Shown here in pieces: positions 1 to 12,269 of a stretch of DNA of 64,000 bases. Location: NCBI GenBank assembly GCA_933228675.1, contig OW121740.1, positions 160,679,306-160,743,305 of the forward strand. Direction: 5' to 3'. Under the pieces are notes generated by a model. That model was not told where the DNA came from. It made no database searches and was given only the letters and a program-made list of their open reading frames with translations. This DNA is from Stomorhina lunata. Its lineage: Eukaryota > Arthropoda > Insecta > Diptera > Rhiniidae. A program made the translations under genes and the position numbers. The number at the start of each line of letters is the position of its first letter. Position 1 is the first letter of the stretch.

Positions 1-960
1 GAAAATTTACTATAATTTTTCCATTTATCGAAAATTTACTTTAAATTTTCTCTATATCAAAATTTTACTTTAATTTTCTCTATATCGAAGACTTGCTTTA
101 AATTTTCTCTCTATCAAAATTTTACTTAAATTTTTCTCTATATCGAAAATTTACTATAAATTTTCTCTTTATCGAAAATTTGCTATAAACTTTCTTTATA
201 TCGAAAATTTACTATAAATTTTCTTTATGTCGAAAATTTACTATAAATTTTTTCTATATCGAAAATTTTCTATAAATTTTCTCTGTATCGAAAATTTATC
301 ATAAATATCCTCTATATCGAAAATTTATTATAAATTTTCCCTGTATCGAAAATTTACCATAAACTTCCTCATTGTCTAAAATTTACTATAAATATTTTCT
401 ATATCAAAAATTTACTATAAATTTTCTCTTTATAGAAAATTTACCATAGATGTCCTGTATATAGAATATTCAATAACCATTTTCTCTATATCGAAAATTT
501 ACTATAAATTTTCTATATATCGAAAATTTACAGTAACTTTTCTCTGCATCGAAAATTTACTATAATTTTTCCATTTATCGAATATTTACTATAAATTTTT
601 TTTATATCGAAAATTTTCTATACATTTTCTCTATATCGAAAATTTACCATAAATATCCTCTATATCGAAAATTTACTATAAATTCGCTCTGTATCGAAAA
701 TTTACCATAAATTTCCTCTTTGTCTAAAATTTACTATAAATATTTTCTATATCAAAAATTTACTATAATTTTTTTTTATTTCGAAAATTTACTATAAATT
801 TTCTCTATATCGAAAATTTACTATAAATTTTCTCTATATCGAAAATTTACTATAAATTTTCTTTATATTGAAGATTTACCATAAATTTTTTAAAAATTTA
901 CCAAAATTTTCTCTATCTGAAATAATAAAATTTTGTCTATAATAATTTACTATAATTTTC
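1..960 (+). repeat. 29-bp minisatellite, forward orientation
   Basis: Tandem array running in from the left edge. The unit is about 29 bp, roughly TCGAAAATTTACTATAAATT followed by TTCTCTATA. Copies differ by point changes and small indels, so the array looks old. The core GAAAATTTA-CTA-TAAATTTTC is dyad-symmetric around a 3-bp centre. The array decays near 900-975. The same unit returns in reverse orientation at 2.25-4.62 kb. Confidence 0.93.
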
Positions 961-2247
961 ACTTTATGGTAAATTTACTATAAATGTTTGATGAAAAATT
1001 TTTTGTGGTGCAAATTTTTAAAAAGATAAAATTTATAGTAACTTTTGCGTATGGTAAATATTTAGTCTCTGACTGCCTGCCCCTAACCGAAGGGTATTTA
1101 AAGCTTTTCTTAAGTCCCTTGTGCGATTGTGTTTGTGTATTAAATTTTAAATTATTTTACAAATGTTAACACTTGATTGCTTTACCAATCGAATTTTATT
1201 TCTTTCCTTTTACACTCTTTGGTCAAAAAATTTGAAAAATCTCCAAACGAGCAATGACTATTGGAACATTGTTAATAAATGTTCGTATATAAGCACAATT
1301 TTTTATAGAATTTTTAAGAAAAAAACTAGAATTTTACTATTGCATGGGATAAGAAAAACAAAAGAAAGGGAAAACGAAATGCAATCAGTTGTTAAAGGCA
1401 AAAAAATGACAAAGTGTTACATGCATTCAAAACGAGTGAAAGATAAAGGAAAAAGGAAATAGGATACAAATCAAGATGTCATTAGTAAGAATGTGCAGTT
1501 ACAAATAGTTTTATGTTCTACGGTCGAGCTCTAACTAAGTACTTAACCGGAGGACAAAGAGGAACGACAAAGCGAACACAGTCGATTGCAGTTGAAGTAG
1601 AGACAAAGGAAAATGAATAAACATAAAAATCGTATTGATGGCGTTAGGGGTTAATTGAAAAGAAGTGATCTCTTGATACTTGGTTCCATATCAGTTGGGA
1701 ATTCAATTGATTGGTTTGTGATTTCTCAAGCTCTTTTGTTGGTTCAATTGTTTTCATGAGTTCTAGAGATTCTAATAGAAGCAATATCTAAGAAAGTATT
1801 TTTATGGAGGTGTTATGTAAACGGGAACAATCTTATGAGCCGAACACTGTTAGTTCCTTATGTAAAAATTTTACTCAGTTATTCAATTTATTCGCAACAC
1901 TGTTACAAAGTAGTTAGGAAAGAATCTGCATTGGTAATAATATTATCATTATTTTAAGATTATTGGAATTTCTTTTTGTTCGAAAGAAATTTCCTTTGTC
2001 ATATACTAATGGCAATACGTGCATTTGTGTATATAGAAAAATCTAAAAAATGAAAAGGATTTGTATATTAAAAACTCAACTCTTTCTTAACTAGACTCAA
2101 CAATTCAATTTATTTTTAAATACAAAAAAGTAAGGAAATTCTGACAAGTAATAAAGTAGTTTTGAGGGACATGACCGACCCTATGATACTCTAAGCCACT
2201 GCAGTCGTACTATATGAGATCATATATAACAAAGTTAGACAATTTTT
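961..2247. other. Non-coding spacer between inverted arrays
   Basis: AT-rich DNA without tandem structure between the two oppositely oriented 29-bp arrays. Short open frames at 984-1169 and 1163-1462 have low-complexity products and no recognisable domain. I see no supported gene or RNA here. Confidence 0.6.
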
Positions 2248-4618
2248 GATAAAGAGTATATTTTTGATACAGAGAAAATCTAAAGTAAATTTTCGTTATA
2301 GAAAAAATTTATAGTTAATTTTCGATAAGATCTTGATACAAAAAAAGTTTAAGTAATATTTTGATATAGAGGAAATTTATAGTAAATTTTCGATATAAAA
2401 AATGTATAGTAAATTTTCGATATAAAAATTTATAGTAAAGTTTCGATATAGAGAAAATTTATAGTCAATTTTGAATACAGAGAAAATTTATAGTAAAATT
2501 ATGATATAGAGAAAATTTATAGTAAATTTTCGACCTAAGAATATTTAAAGTTAATTTTCGACATAAGAAAATTTAAGTAAATTTTCGATATAGAGAAAAT
2601 TTATAGTAAAATTTTGATATAAAAAAAAATTTACTAAATTTTCGTTATAGAAAAAATTTATAGTAAATTTTCGATATAAAGAAAATTTATAGTAAAATTT
2701 TGATATTAAAAATTTTCGTTATAGAAAAAATTTATAGTAAATTTTCGATAGAAAGAAAATTTATTGTAAATGTATGATATAAAAACAATTTATAGTAAAT
2801 TTTCAATATAGAAAAATTTGTCGTAAATTTTTGATATGGAGAAAATTTTTAGTAAAATTTTGATATAGAGAAAATTTATAATAAATTTTCGATACAGAGA
2901 AAATGTATAGTAAATTTACGATATAGAGAAAATTTATAGTAAATTTTCGATATACAAAAAATTTATAGTAAATTTCCGATATAGAAAAAATTTTTAGTAA
3001 AATTTTGATATAAAAAAAATCTTACAAAATTCTCGTTATAGAAAAAATTAATAGTAAATTTTCGATATAAAGAAAATTTATAGTAAAATTTTGATACAAA
3101 ACAAATTTATAGTAAATTTTCGTTATAGAAAAAATGTATAGTAAATTTTCGATATAGAGAAAATTTATGGTAAAATTTTGATATAAAAAAAAATTTATAG
3201 CAAATTTTCGATATAGAAAAAATTTATAGTAAATTTTCGATATAGAGAAATTTTATAGTAAAATTTTGATATAGAGAAAATTTATAGTAAATTTTCGATA
3301 CAAAAAAAATTTATAGTAAACTTTCGATATAGAGAAAATTTATAGTAAATTTTTCATATAGAAAAAATTTATAGTAAATTTTCGATATAGAAAAAACTTA
3401 TAGTAAATTTTCGCTGTAAAGAAAATTTCGATATAGAGAAAATTAAATGGTAAAATTTCTATATTAGGAAAATTTATAGTAAATTTTCGTTATAAAGAAA
3501 ATTTAAAGTAAATTTTCGAAGTAGAGAAAATGTATAGTAAATTTTCGATATAGAGAAAATTTATAGTAAATTTTCCATATTGAGAAAATTTAAAGTAAAT
3601 TTTGGATATAGAAAAAATTTACAGTAAATTTTCGATACAGAGAAAATTTATAGTAAATTTTCCATATAGCGAAAATTTATAGTAAATTTTTGATAAATAT
3701 AAATTCTTAAGTAAATTTTTGGTATAGAGAAAATTTATAATAAATTTTTGTAATAGAGAATAATTATTGTAAATTTTCGATATAGAGAAAATATATAGCA
3801 AATTTTCGATTTATAATTTATAATAAATTTTCGATATAAAGAAAATTTATTGTAAATTTTGGATATAGAAAAAAATTTATTGTTAATATTGGATATAGAC
3901 AAAATTTATAGTAAATTTTGGATACAAAAAAAATTATAGGATATTTGAGACATAGAGAAGATTTATAGTAGAAATTTGTAGTAAAATTTTAATAGAGAGA
4001 AAATTTGTAGTAAAATTTTGATATAGATAAAATTTATAGTAAATTGTCGATATAAAGAAAATTTATAATAAATTTTCGATATATATAATATTTATAATAG
4101 ATTTTCGATATTATATTATATTAGATTTTCGATATAGGGAAAATTTATAGTATATTTTTGATAAAAATTATAGCAAATTTTCTATTTAGAAAAAATTTAT
4201 AGAAAATTTTTGATATAGAGAAAATTTAAAGTAATATTTCGATATAGAGAAAATTAATAATAAAATTTCGATACAGAAATAATTTATAGCAAATTTTCGA
4301 TAAAAAAAAATTATAGTAAATTTTCGACATAGAGAAATTTTATAGTAAACTTTCGATATTAAAAAAAAAGTATTGTTTATCATCGGTATAGAGAAAATTT
4401 ATAGTAAATTTTCGATATAGAGTAAGTTTTTAGTAAATTTTCGATATAGAGAAGATTTATAGTATATTTTTGATATGGAGAAAATTTATGGTAAATTTTC
4501 GATATAAAGAAAATTTATAGGAAATTTTCCATACTAAATTTATAGTAAATATTCGATGTAAAAAAAACTTATAGTAAATTTTCATATAAAGAAAATTTAT
4601 ATTAAATTTTCTATATAA
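2248..4618 (-). repeat. 29-bp minisatellite, reverse orientation
   Basis: Array of the reverse complement of the 1-960 unit, reading GATATAGAGAAAATTTATAG then TAAATTTTC on the + strand. Copies are diverged, with variants such as GATATAAAG, GATACAGAG and GTTATAGAA. Short open frames on the minus strand near 3.6-4.4 kb are by-products of the repeat. With 1-960 it forms a large inverted pair around a spacer of about 1.3 kb. Confidence 0.93.
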
Positions 4619-6627
4619 ACTCCAACCGATATGCATTAATTTGGTTTAATGTAGGGTGTCAATACAGAAATTTTGATTTAATTTCTGTGCAGTAGATAAT
4701 AATAGTTTTCTTCCATTGTTTCTTTCTTTATCTTCATAATTTTATTTCAATTTTTTTTTTTGTCTTTTTGAAAAACGAAAGAATAGTCTATCTATATCCT
4801 TTCCCTTGCTTTAGTGCAGTTATTTTTTTAAATGATTACTTTAATAAATTAATGGGATTTCACTTAAAATGATTAAGTTTTTCTTTTTATACAGTATTTC
4901 TTTCTTTTATTTGCTGCAGAAACTCTAAAAGTAATGGTAAAGTTATTGGAAGTGGTAACAACAATAAAAGGAATGAAAAATGAAAATGTTTAAGTGAATT
5001 TTTTATTCTTTGGTGGTCCTTTATTTGTAGTTGTATTTGTAGGTTTCGTGTTTTTTTGCCAACGTCCATCAGTTGAGTTTTAATATCTTTATCTATTTAT
5101 ATCATATCTTTCTTATTCTATATATCGTTTTATTTTCATTTTATTTGTTTTTCTTTTTTTTTCACAATTTTATTGTTGTTTTTTTTTTTTAATGGATTTT
5201 ACCATTTTTGTAAAAACTTTAAGAAATTATTTTTCTAAAATTTTACCTACGTTTTATTTTGTTACAATGACTTAGACCAGAGTTATTTTTTACTTCATTC
5301 CGTATATCATTGATCGATTGTTGTAATTGTGGTATTATCAGTTTGTCATTACGTTGGTAATTTTTACAATCTTTAAGCAAGACTGTTACCAAACTTTGAC
5401 GGAAGAGTGAAATAATTTAGTGATATTCTAACAATTTTATCTGAAAAAGACTATAACAAATAAAGGGTTTTTAAAATTCAGCATAACCTAATATCTAAGT
5501 AATACTTTATTTGTTAATGTCTTTATCATTGTGTCTAACGACAATACAAATCTATTTTTATTGATAGAAATAAAAAGTAATCTAAAAGGGAAATTTTAAC
5601 TTACAGTTTGAGGGAAATACAAGGTTTTAACTCGTAACATCATTTTTATTTCTTAGATAGATTTTTCGAAAATGAAATAGACAAAAAATAAATGTGTTTC
5701 TTAAAATCTTTATAAAAGGCCCCTAAAGATCTAGCCCATTTTTAATTTGACTTAATCAGGAATCGAAAAAAAAACTTCTATAATTACAAAATAGCTTTTC
5801 CAATCTATCCCTAACTCTTTCTCAACCATTTTTTTGTAGTACTACGTATATACTTAGTTTTATAAACTCAAACAATTTCATTAATAATATTACTCTAATA
5901 ACAATTAGATGTTAGATAGATTTTATTAAATGTAATTAAATATAGTATTTTCTCATTCTCGACTCATTTGCACAAAATCGAAATGAACGAAATATGTTTT
6001 TTGTGTTAGTTTTCTATTTTCTATTTGCTTTTTGCTGAAAGCAAAATCTAGACGTTACGTGTTGATATTTGAAATCAATTTATTTAATTACGATTGCACT
6101 AACATCAAGATAAATTTAATTTAATAAATGACTTTTGTCAATGATTTATTTTCGATTTTATTTATAGGAGATGATACAATTTTATTGTGAGTAAAGAAAA
6201 TATTTTTTCTTTTTAAATAAGGAAAATTTTAAAATAAATATGTACAATATTATTGTAATAGAATTTATTAAAATATTGATTTTATTTGATAGTAGCTACA
6301 TTTATGTAAAATTGTGGCAACTCATAAAATAAACGGAAATATTTCGCCTAAAGATATGCTATAAAAAATATAAATATTAACTACCCTTAGAAAATGTATT
6401 GCATTCAGTTGCATTAAGATCTGGCAGCATTCCTGTTAACATAAAACCAATCTCCCTAAGACATGCTATTATATGTTTTGCTTTTATTGAAGATCTTTTG
6501 CAAATGATGCCATATGCGAAAATTTTGTAAATTACCATATTTACTGCACTAATTCCCTTATTTAACCCTAACTTGGAGAACAACTTTATACTACGATTTC
6601 GGGCACTTTTTACCTTTGTTAATACGG
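4619..6627. other. AT-rich intergenic stretch
   Basis: About 2 kb of AT-rich sequence with homopolymer T runs near 4750 and 5150-5190. There is no tandem array, no open frame with protein-like composition and no recognisable RNA gene. The small frames at 4887-5069 and 6377-6583 (minus) have no recognisable domain. Confidence 0.55.
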
Positions 6628-7518
6628 AAATGAAAATTTCTCTATAGAAAAAACTTTATAATGAAAATCTTTCTCTAGAAAAAATTTTACAATAAAATTT
6701 TTCTATAGAAAAAATTTTATAACAAAAATTTTTCTAAAGAAAAAATTTTACAATCAAAATTTTTCTAAAGGCGGAAATGAAAATTTTTCTATAGAAAAAA
6801 TTTTATAATGAAAATTTTTCTATAGAAAAAATTTTACAATAAAATTTTTCTATAGAAAAAATTTTATAACAAAAATTTTTATGAAAAAAAAAATTTACAA
6901 TCAAAATTTTTCTATAATAAAAATTCTTCTATAGAATAAATTTTATAATAATTTTTCCATAAAAAAACTTTATAATAAAAATTTTTGTAAAACAAAATTT
7001 TATAATAATAATTTTTCTATTGAAAAAATCATATAATGAAAATTTTTCAATACAAAAAATTTTCTAATCAAAATTTTTCTATAGAAAAATTTTACTATAG
7101 TAAAAAATTTATAATCAAAATTCTTCTATAGAAAAAATTTTATAACAATTATTTTTTCTATAAAATATTTTATAACAAAAATTTTTGTATTAAAAAAATT
7201 TTGTAATAAAAATTCTTCTATAGAAAAAAGTTTATAATACAAATTTTTTATAGAAAAATTTTATAACAAAAATTTTTAAATAGAAAAAATTTTATAATAA
7301 AAATTATAATGAAAATTTTGCTTTAGAAAGAATTTTAATAACGAAAATATTTCTATAGAAAAATTTTATAATGAAAAATTTTCTATAGAAAAAACTAGCA
7401 ATGAAAATTTTTGTACAAAAAAAAATTTTAAATGAAAATGTTTCTATAGAAAATATTTTTTAATGAAAATTTTTCTATATAAAACATCTTTTTATAAAAA
7501 AAATTCTAATGAAAATTT
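6628..7518 (+). repeat. 31-bp minisatellite (CTATAG-centred)
   Basis: Unit about 31 bp, AAAATTTTTCTATAGAAAAA followed by ATTTTATAATG. The core is palindromic around CTATAG. The first part has a higher-order repeat: a block of about five units starting at CGGAAATG (6625) is repeated at 6772, a period of 147 bp, with the same order of variant units (AATG, CAAT, AACA, CAATC). Confidence 0.9.
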
Positions 7519-8222
7519 GCATATGCTCCGTGCACCAGGAGGATGTTTTTTCTTACTTCTTAAGTGTATTTGTAATACAAAGCCATTTTTTAAATACACA
7601 TGTAAATTCAAATTTAGTGAATTGGCGATATCTCAGCTGTTTAAGAAACGATTTTAATAAAATTTTACCACATGCTTTGGGGGAGAATTTGCCTATACCT
7701 GACGTATAATTTATTTATCACTCATGCTCCAGAAGAATGTTTTTCTCTTATTATTAAAAAGTCAAAAATTTTTAAATTTTAGTCTAATTTTTGGTATTTT
7801 TTCGATGTCTCGAGTACTTAGAATTTTATAAAATATGATTTATAATTTATATAGGTCTATATTCTAGGAACCGCCGTGGTACAGCAGGTTAGTTATCTAC
7901 ACAGCATACCAGAGGTTCCAAGTTCGATCTCTGGCCAGACCCACTTGCAAAAAAATAAATTTTCAAAAATTTTCACTAATGCATTTGCCGTTCGGAGCCG
8001 GAGTTAAACCGTACGCCCCTTTCAATGAGTCTAAAAATAGAATCGCATGGAGGAGCCCCAAAACCTATATTTCAATAGACAGAAACACAGACAGACGGAT
8101 ATCGCTAAATCGATTCTCCTGGCGATTAGTCGATCTCACGTGGCTTCTTCAGTCACAAGATCTGAATCAAATAGGAAATCTAAAGAAAATTGTAATATTA
8201 ATATTTCTTCAAGTACGTACAT
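7519..8222 (+). mobile_element. Diverged, truncated dispersed element (same family as 33-35.6 kb)
   Basis: This stretch resembles the right half of the element at 33070-35629. Shared landmarks are GGAGGATG-TTTT-TC (7540 and 35065), GGCGATATCTCAG-TGTTTA (7624 and 35158), TCTAATTTTTGGTATTTTTT (7784 and 35326) and GACGGA-ATCGCT-AATCGATTC (8094 and 35490). The order is conserved. The copy is interrupted by a tRNA-like insertion at about 7868. Neither terminal motif of the family is visible, so it is a fragment. Confidence 0.7.
7868..8035 (+). mobile_element. tRNA-derived SINE-like insertion
   Basis: The segment starts with a tRNA-like head. It has an A-box-like TGGTACAGCAGG near 7876 and a B-box-like GTTCGATCTC near 7921, followed by TCTGGCC. 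The tail contains a GC-richer stretch, GCCGTTCGGAGCCGGAGTT near 7986, which resembles conserved SINE bodies I recall from flies and mosquitoes. It does not fold into a standard tRNA by eye, so a Pol III SINE head fits better than a functional tRNA. The 3' boundary is uncertain. It sits inside a dispersed element and is therefore the younger insertion. Confidence 0.5.
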
Positions 8223-8232
8223 AATTTCCTAA

Positions 8233-8496
8233 AGGTACAGGGCCAATACACGCGGCATGCGGCTGCGGGCGGTCGTGGTATTGCCAGTAGATAAAATGTG
8301 CGCTTGTTTACAAAAATGTTCATATAAAAAAATATTTGAGTAGGATATAATTAAATCTGGCAGCACTGAAAAAATCTGCCGCGCGGAAAAGTAGAACAAA
8401 GTTCTACTTTTTTCCATTGCCGCTTGAAATTTGACAAATCAAAAAACAGCTGATTGCCGCCCGCAGCCGCTTGCCGCGTGCATTGGCCTTTTACCT
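8233..8496. mobile_element. MITE with 40-bp GC-rich terminal inverted repeats and TAA duplications
   Basis: The left end AGGTACAGGGCCAATACACG continues into CGGCATGCGGCTGCGGGCGG. The reverse complement of the right end matches it over about 40 bp with four mismatches. The trinucleotide TAA is present directly outside both ends (8230-8232 and 8497-8499), consistent with a target-site duplication. A 3-bp TWA-type duplication is typical of PIF/Harbinger-like elements. With 264 bp and no open frame, this would be a non-autonomous copy. The family assignment is inference. Confidence 0.75.
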
Positions 8497-8702
8497 TAAG
8501 TTCTTTTTGAACAAACAAATAGGGATCCATATAATTAAAAAATTTTTAAAATTTAAAACATATTATACTTTTGTCATACACTGTTTATGAGGGATATAAC
8601 TTTTTTCGCACAAAATTTCTTCATTCCACTGATAGTAAAAATAATCTTTTAATTACAAATAAGCAAAAATTTCTAAGACTTACTCAAAATTAAAATTTTA
8701 AA

Positions 8703-8960
8703 CGAAAACCTCGCATTATTACTAGATTTACAAACAAAACTTTTAAGAATTATGTTCATAAACCATAAGTAAAAGCGTAGATCATCGACTGAACAAAAAC
8801 AAACATTTTTCAGTTTTCATCTACCTTCACTTACCACATTCTTGCTGCTGCCGTCGGCTACTATATGCAGAATGCTGTGATAATCTACGCTTTTACTTAT
8901 GGCTTTAACATAATTCTTAAAAGTTTTGTTTGTAAATCTAGTAATAATGCGAGGTTTTCG
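8703..8960. repeat. Long inverted repeat (about 80-bp arms, 100-bp spacer)
   Basis: The left arm (8703-8782) starts CGAAAACCTCGCATTATTAC. The right arm (8883-8960) is its reverse complement with only a small mismatch/indel patch (TTCATAAACC against TTAAAGCC). The spacer of about 100 bp contains a GC-richer stretch. A transcript would fold into a hairpin of nearly 80 bp. No obvious target duplication flanks it. It may be a foldback MITE or a hairpin-RNA source. Confidence 0.88.
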
Positions 8961-9360
8961 ATCTGTCTAAATTGGGGATGGCTTAACCAACCATCGAAAC
9001 GCGTCGAGGAATTTGGTTTCTCCGCAAACATTTTTTGGCTTTTTATCAATAAATTGGTCTGCAACATTAATAAATAAATGTAACAGATTTGGGATCAAAT
9101 GCGAATACTCTTCTTTTTGAATAAACCTCAATATCATAATAAATAAAAATATTTAATTTTTTTTAAAAGTTGAGTTAAAATGTTTGTTTCAAAAAATTTA
9201 GTTTAAAAAAATCTCTTCTTAATTCACAAGCAAATTATACTTCAGTTAAATATAAAGGAATTAAGTTACATTTAAGATAATTAAGCAAAAGATAGTTAAA
9301 CAAAAAATTAATTTTTTAAGTTTCTTGAAATTTTATTAGCATATTTATATGCTACATCAC
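8961..9360. other. Non-coding spacer
   Basis: AT-rich sequence between the inverted repeat and the Transib-like element. An open frame covers 8865-9077, but its first part lies in the inverted-repeat arm and its product has no recognisable domain. I see no supported feature. Confidence 0.5.
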
Positions 9361-9365
9361 CATAG

Positions 9366-10519
9366 CACAGTAGGAAATTCCGGTCAAAACCCCCATAAAT
9401 GTTTTTAATTTTTTTTAGGAAATTTTAGTCTCAGATAAGAGCTGACACTTCAAAACATGTAATCCAAAATTTTTACCATACTGCATTGCCTACTAAGGCT
9501 ATAATAATTAATCAAAGTTTGAATATTTGTTTTTTATGTTTTTAATAAAATTATTTGTATATTTGAACCCATATATAAAATTCGCTTAATTTTGGAATAT
9601 GTATAAAATTTTAACTTCTTCTTTTTTGGATTAAAAAGTAGATACCTTTTACTAATCAACCGCGCCAATTTCCATATTTTTTAACCTATGCTTCATTTAG
9701 AGTTCGAGCAGTTAAAACAACCATAAAAAAATTTAAGAAAAAATTTTAAATACAAAGTTTGATAGACCGCGAATTTTTTTTAGAGATTTTTAGAGGTTGA
9801 AGCACAACACTTTCAATAGCTGAATTGAATCATTAATAAGCTCTATGAATTTCATATCCATTTGCATCCCATTTTAAGAGTTATAGCGTTTTTAGTAACA
9901 CCCCTTTTTCACAATTTTTTGCAATTTATAGCGAAAAAATCACTACTTGAAGTGAAATATAGGCGGGATGCAATATTTTTATGCCACTTTCTTTAGTTTC
10001 CTTTCTAATTCTATGCAAAATGTATATATATATAGATAAAAAAAGCAACAAAAATTTAAAATTTGAGTCACCTTTGCATAATTTATTTAAGTATATAGGT
10101 AGTGGCCACATAATTGTGGACGCAATAAAAATTGTAGAAGCTGCAAATTTTATGTTATTCAAGAACTCGTAATCTTTTTTATAAAAATATTCAATGTTTA
10201 GAGTTTTTCTGTAGGTTTGTTAGAAGCATACAAAATCTGGTTTTAAGCTCATAGTATGAGCCCAATATCTCTGAAAGGACATGTCCGATTTTGTCAAGTC
10301 ATATATCGACCTATTTAAGTAAATAATTTTTATAATCACCAGCAAAGATTTTTTCAGTGTGTTTAGTAGTCCATTTTTATGTGACCACAGACTTTATATT
10401 TTCTTAAAAAACTATTTCTGTTTAACTAAAGATATATTATTTATGTACACTAAAAATTTCAAGAGCAAAAGCCAAGAAATGACCAAGTTATTGAGTTTTG
10501 GCCGTATTCTCCCACTGTG
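9366..10519. mobile_element. Transib-like non-autonomous DNA transposon with CATAG duplication
   Basis: The left terminus reads CACAGTAGGAAATTCCGGTC then AAAAC. The reverse complement of the right terminus reads CACAGTGGGAGAATACGGCC then AAAAC. The match runs about 25 bp, allowing small differences. The pentamer CATAG lies directly outside both ends (9361-9365 and 10520-10524), a clean 5-bp target duplication. CACAGTG-type termini and 5-bp duplications are features of Transib elements, the relatives of RAG. The 1154-bp body has no transposase-like open frame. Small frames near 9926-10172 look spurious. Confidence 0.72.
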
Positions 10520-10524
10520 CATAG

Positions 10525-12269
10525 GTGCAAAAGTATGAAACCCACCTTTATGCATAGCTATCGACTATTATTAAGGGTATCTTCCGCGATTTACGTTATT
10601 AAAACTTTCCTCTTTGCACAAATTTCATTATATTTAAATAATAATTTAAAACAATGAGACACTAATAAAATATACATAAATCTAATAGAAATATTCATAT
10701 AAATTATTTAATAAGATATTCAAATTTTAAATTGAGAACATAATTTATTTGATTGGTTTCAAGTTCTCGTGGTTTTGGATTAAAAAACAAGAAGAAAAAC
10801 TGAGATATTGTTCCTTATCATTTTGTTAAAGCACTTCTTAAAAACCATAAGTTTACCTACAATACAAACAACTTTTTACACTAACATAAAGTGAAAGTCA
10901 TGAAAACTTAAAATTGCATAAAACTCCAACAAGCCGTCATCAAGCTGCAACTTTTAACTAGCAAAGTAACAGAAAGAATTACTATTCCCAAAAACAACTA
11001 AATGCAATAGAAGATGAAGTTAAAGTATGTATGTAAAAGTTCCAAAAACGAAGTTTAAAAACTTTTTCTATTTCTACTTTGGAAGTTTTTTTGACACACT
11101 TACCAAAACTTACAACGAAAAAAAAAAATCATGAAATAAATATCCTAGATGAATGATTTGTAGGTGGCTGCCAAACAAGATGCGGAAAGTAAAATAATGT
11201 TTGAACAGAATTAGAAAATCTTTCTTAAGAGGATGGCAGTGGAAAAATAGCAAAACAGTGCTGTTTGCTCAATTTGTTGAATTTGACTCAGCTGCAAACA
11301 TAGAAGATTACAAATATTCGTACAGACTTACTTGAAGAAGTACCTAAAGAAACATTTTTGTGAGTAGTTTTGAACATTTTTTTTTGTAATCATTTTTATA
11401 TAACTAAGTGTGCGTGTGTGTTAAGCTTTTTGTACTTTTTTATAAATACATTTCAAGAATTTGAGAAAATACAAAATGATATGCAAATTTTCAGTTTTTT
11501 TTTCTTATTCACTCACTTTTAGCCACATTTGTGTGCATTAAATATTTGAGGTGTTATTAAAATGCAAACACCCAAAAAATAAGAAAATTTTTGTAAAAAC
11601 TTTTGCATATAATATTTATGCAGTTTATAAGCCTTTATTGCATACATTCCCATTTCTTACGCTTTCTTGCACATCCAAAATACCACAAAATTTAAAAAAA
11701 ATCTACTTTACTTATAATTTTTTTTTATAATGTTAAGAGAGCAATTATACAGTATAACACTTTCTTACATTAAATATGCAAAAAGACCTGGAAAAAATGA
11801 GGGGGGAAAATAAAATGTTCATTATTTTCTTAGATTAGAATTTAGGTTTCTAAACCAAAATTTTAACTTTTTGAATATAATTTGTAAAAAAATTCAAACA
11901 CTAAGTCACATAAAAAATTAGGCCAGAAATATTACAAGGTTGAATAATGCTATAAATGCATTATAAGAGAATTTTTTTAGGCTCTAAATTATAGAAAATT
12001 GTGTTTTTAAGTTTTATTTAGGTCACTTTCTAAGCAATTAACTTTAATAACTCTTTGAAAATTTTTATAATTATGACCACAAAATAAATACTTAAAATAT
12101 TTGTAATGACTAGGTATGGGTTTAGCAGTAACTGAGATATTGCGACCTGATTTTGTCTCTACATAGATATATGGTAGATATATGGGCATTTCCTCCGGAA
12201 GGTCAACCAGTCTCAAAAAATGAAATGTTGATAAAAATTATGTTTTACTGCTTAAAGTTGTAATGTATA
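10525..12269. other. AT-rich intergenic stretch
   Basis: About 1.7 kb without tandem arrays, inverted repeats or protein-like open frames that I can see. A 69-codon minus-strand frame at 12007-12216 has no recognisable domain. Confidence 0.5.

Noticed and set aside
1..4618. Telomeric or centromeric satellite
   Set aside because: Units are diverged 29-mers in short arrays with unique spacers, not long homogeneous satellite. Nothing resembles known fly telomere retroelements.
7868..7941. A functional tRNA gene
   Set aside because: A- and B-box-like motifs exist, but I could not pair a full acceptor stem or anticodon stem, so a SINE head or tRNA relic is more likely.
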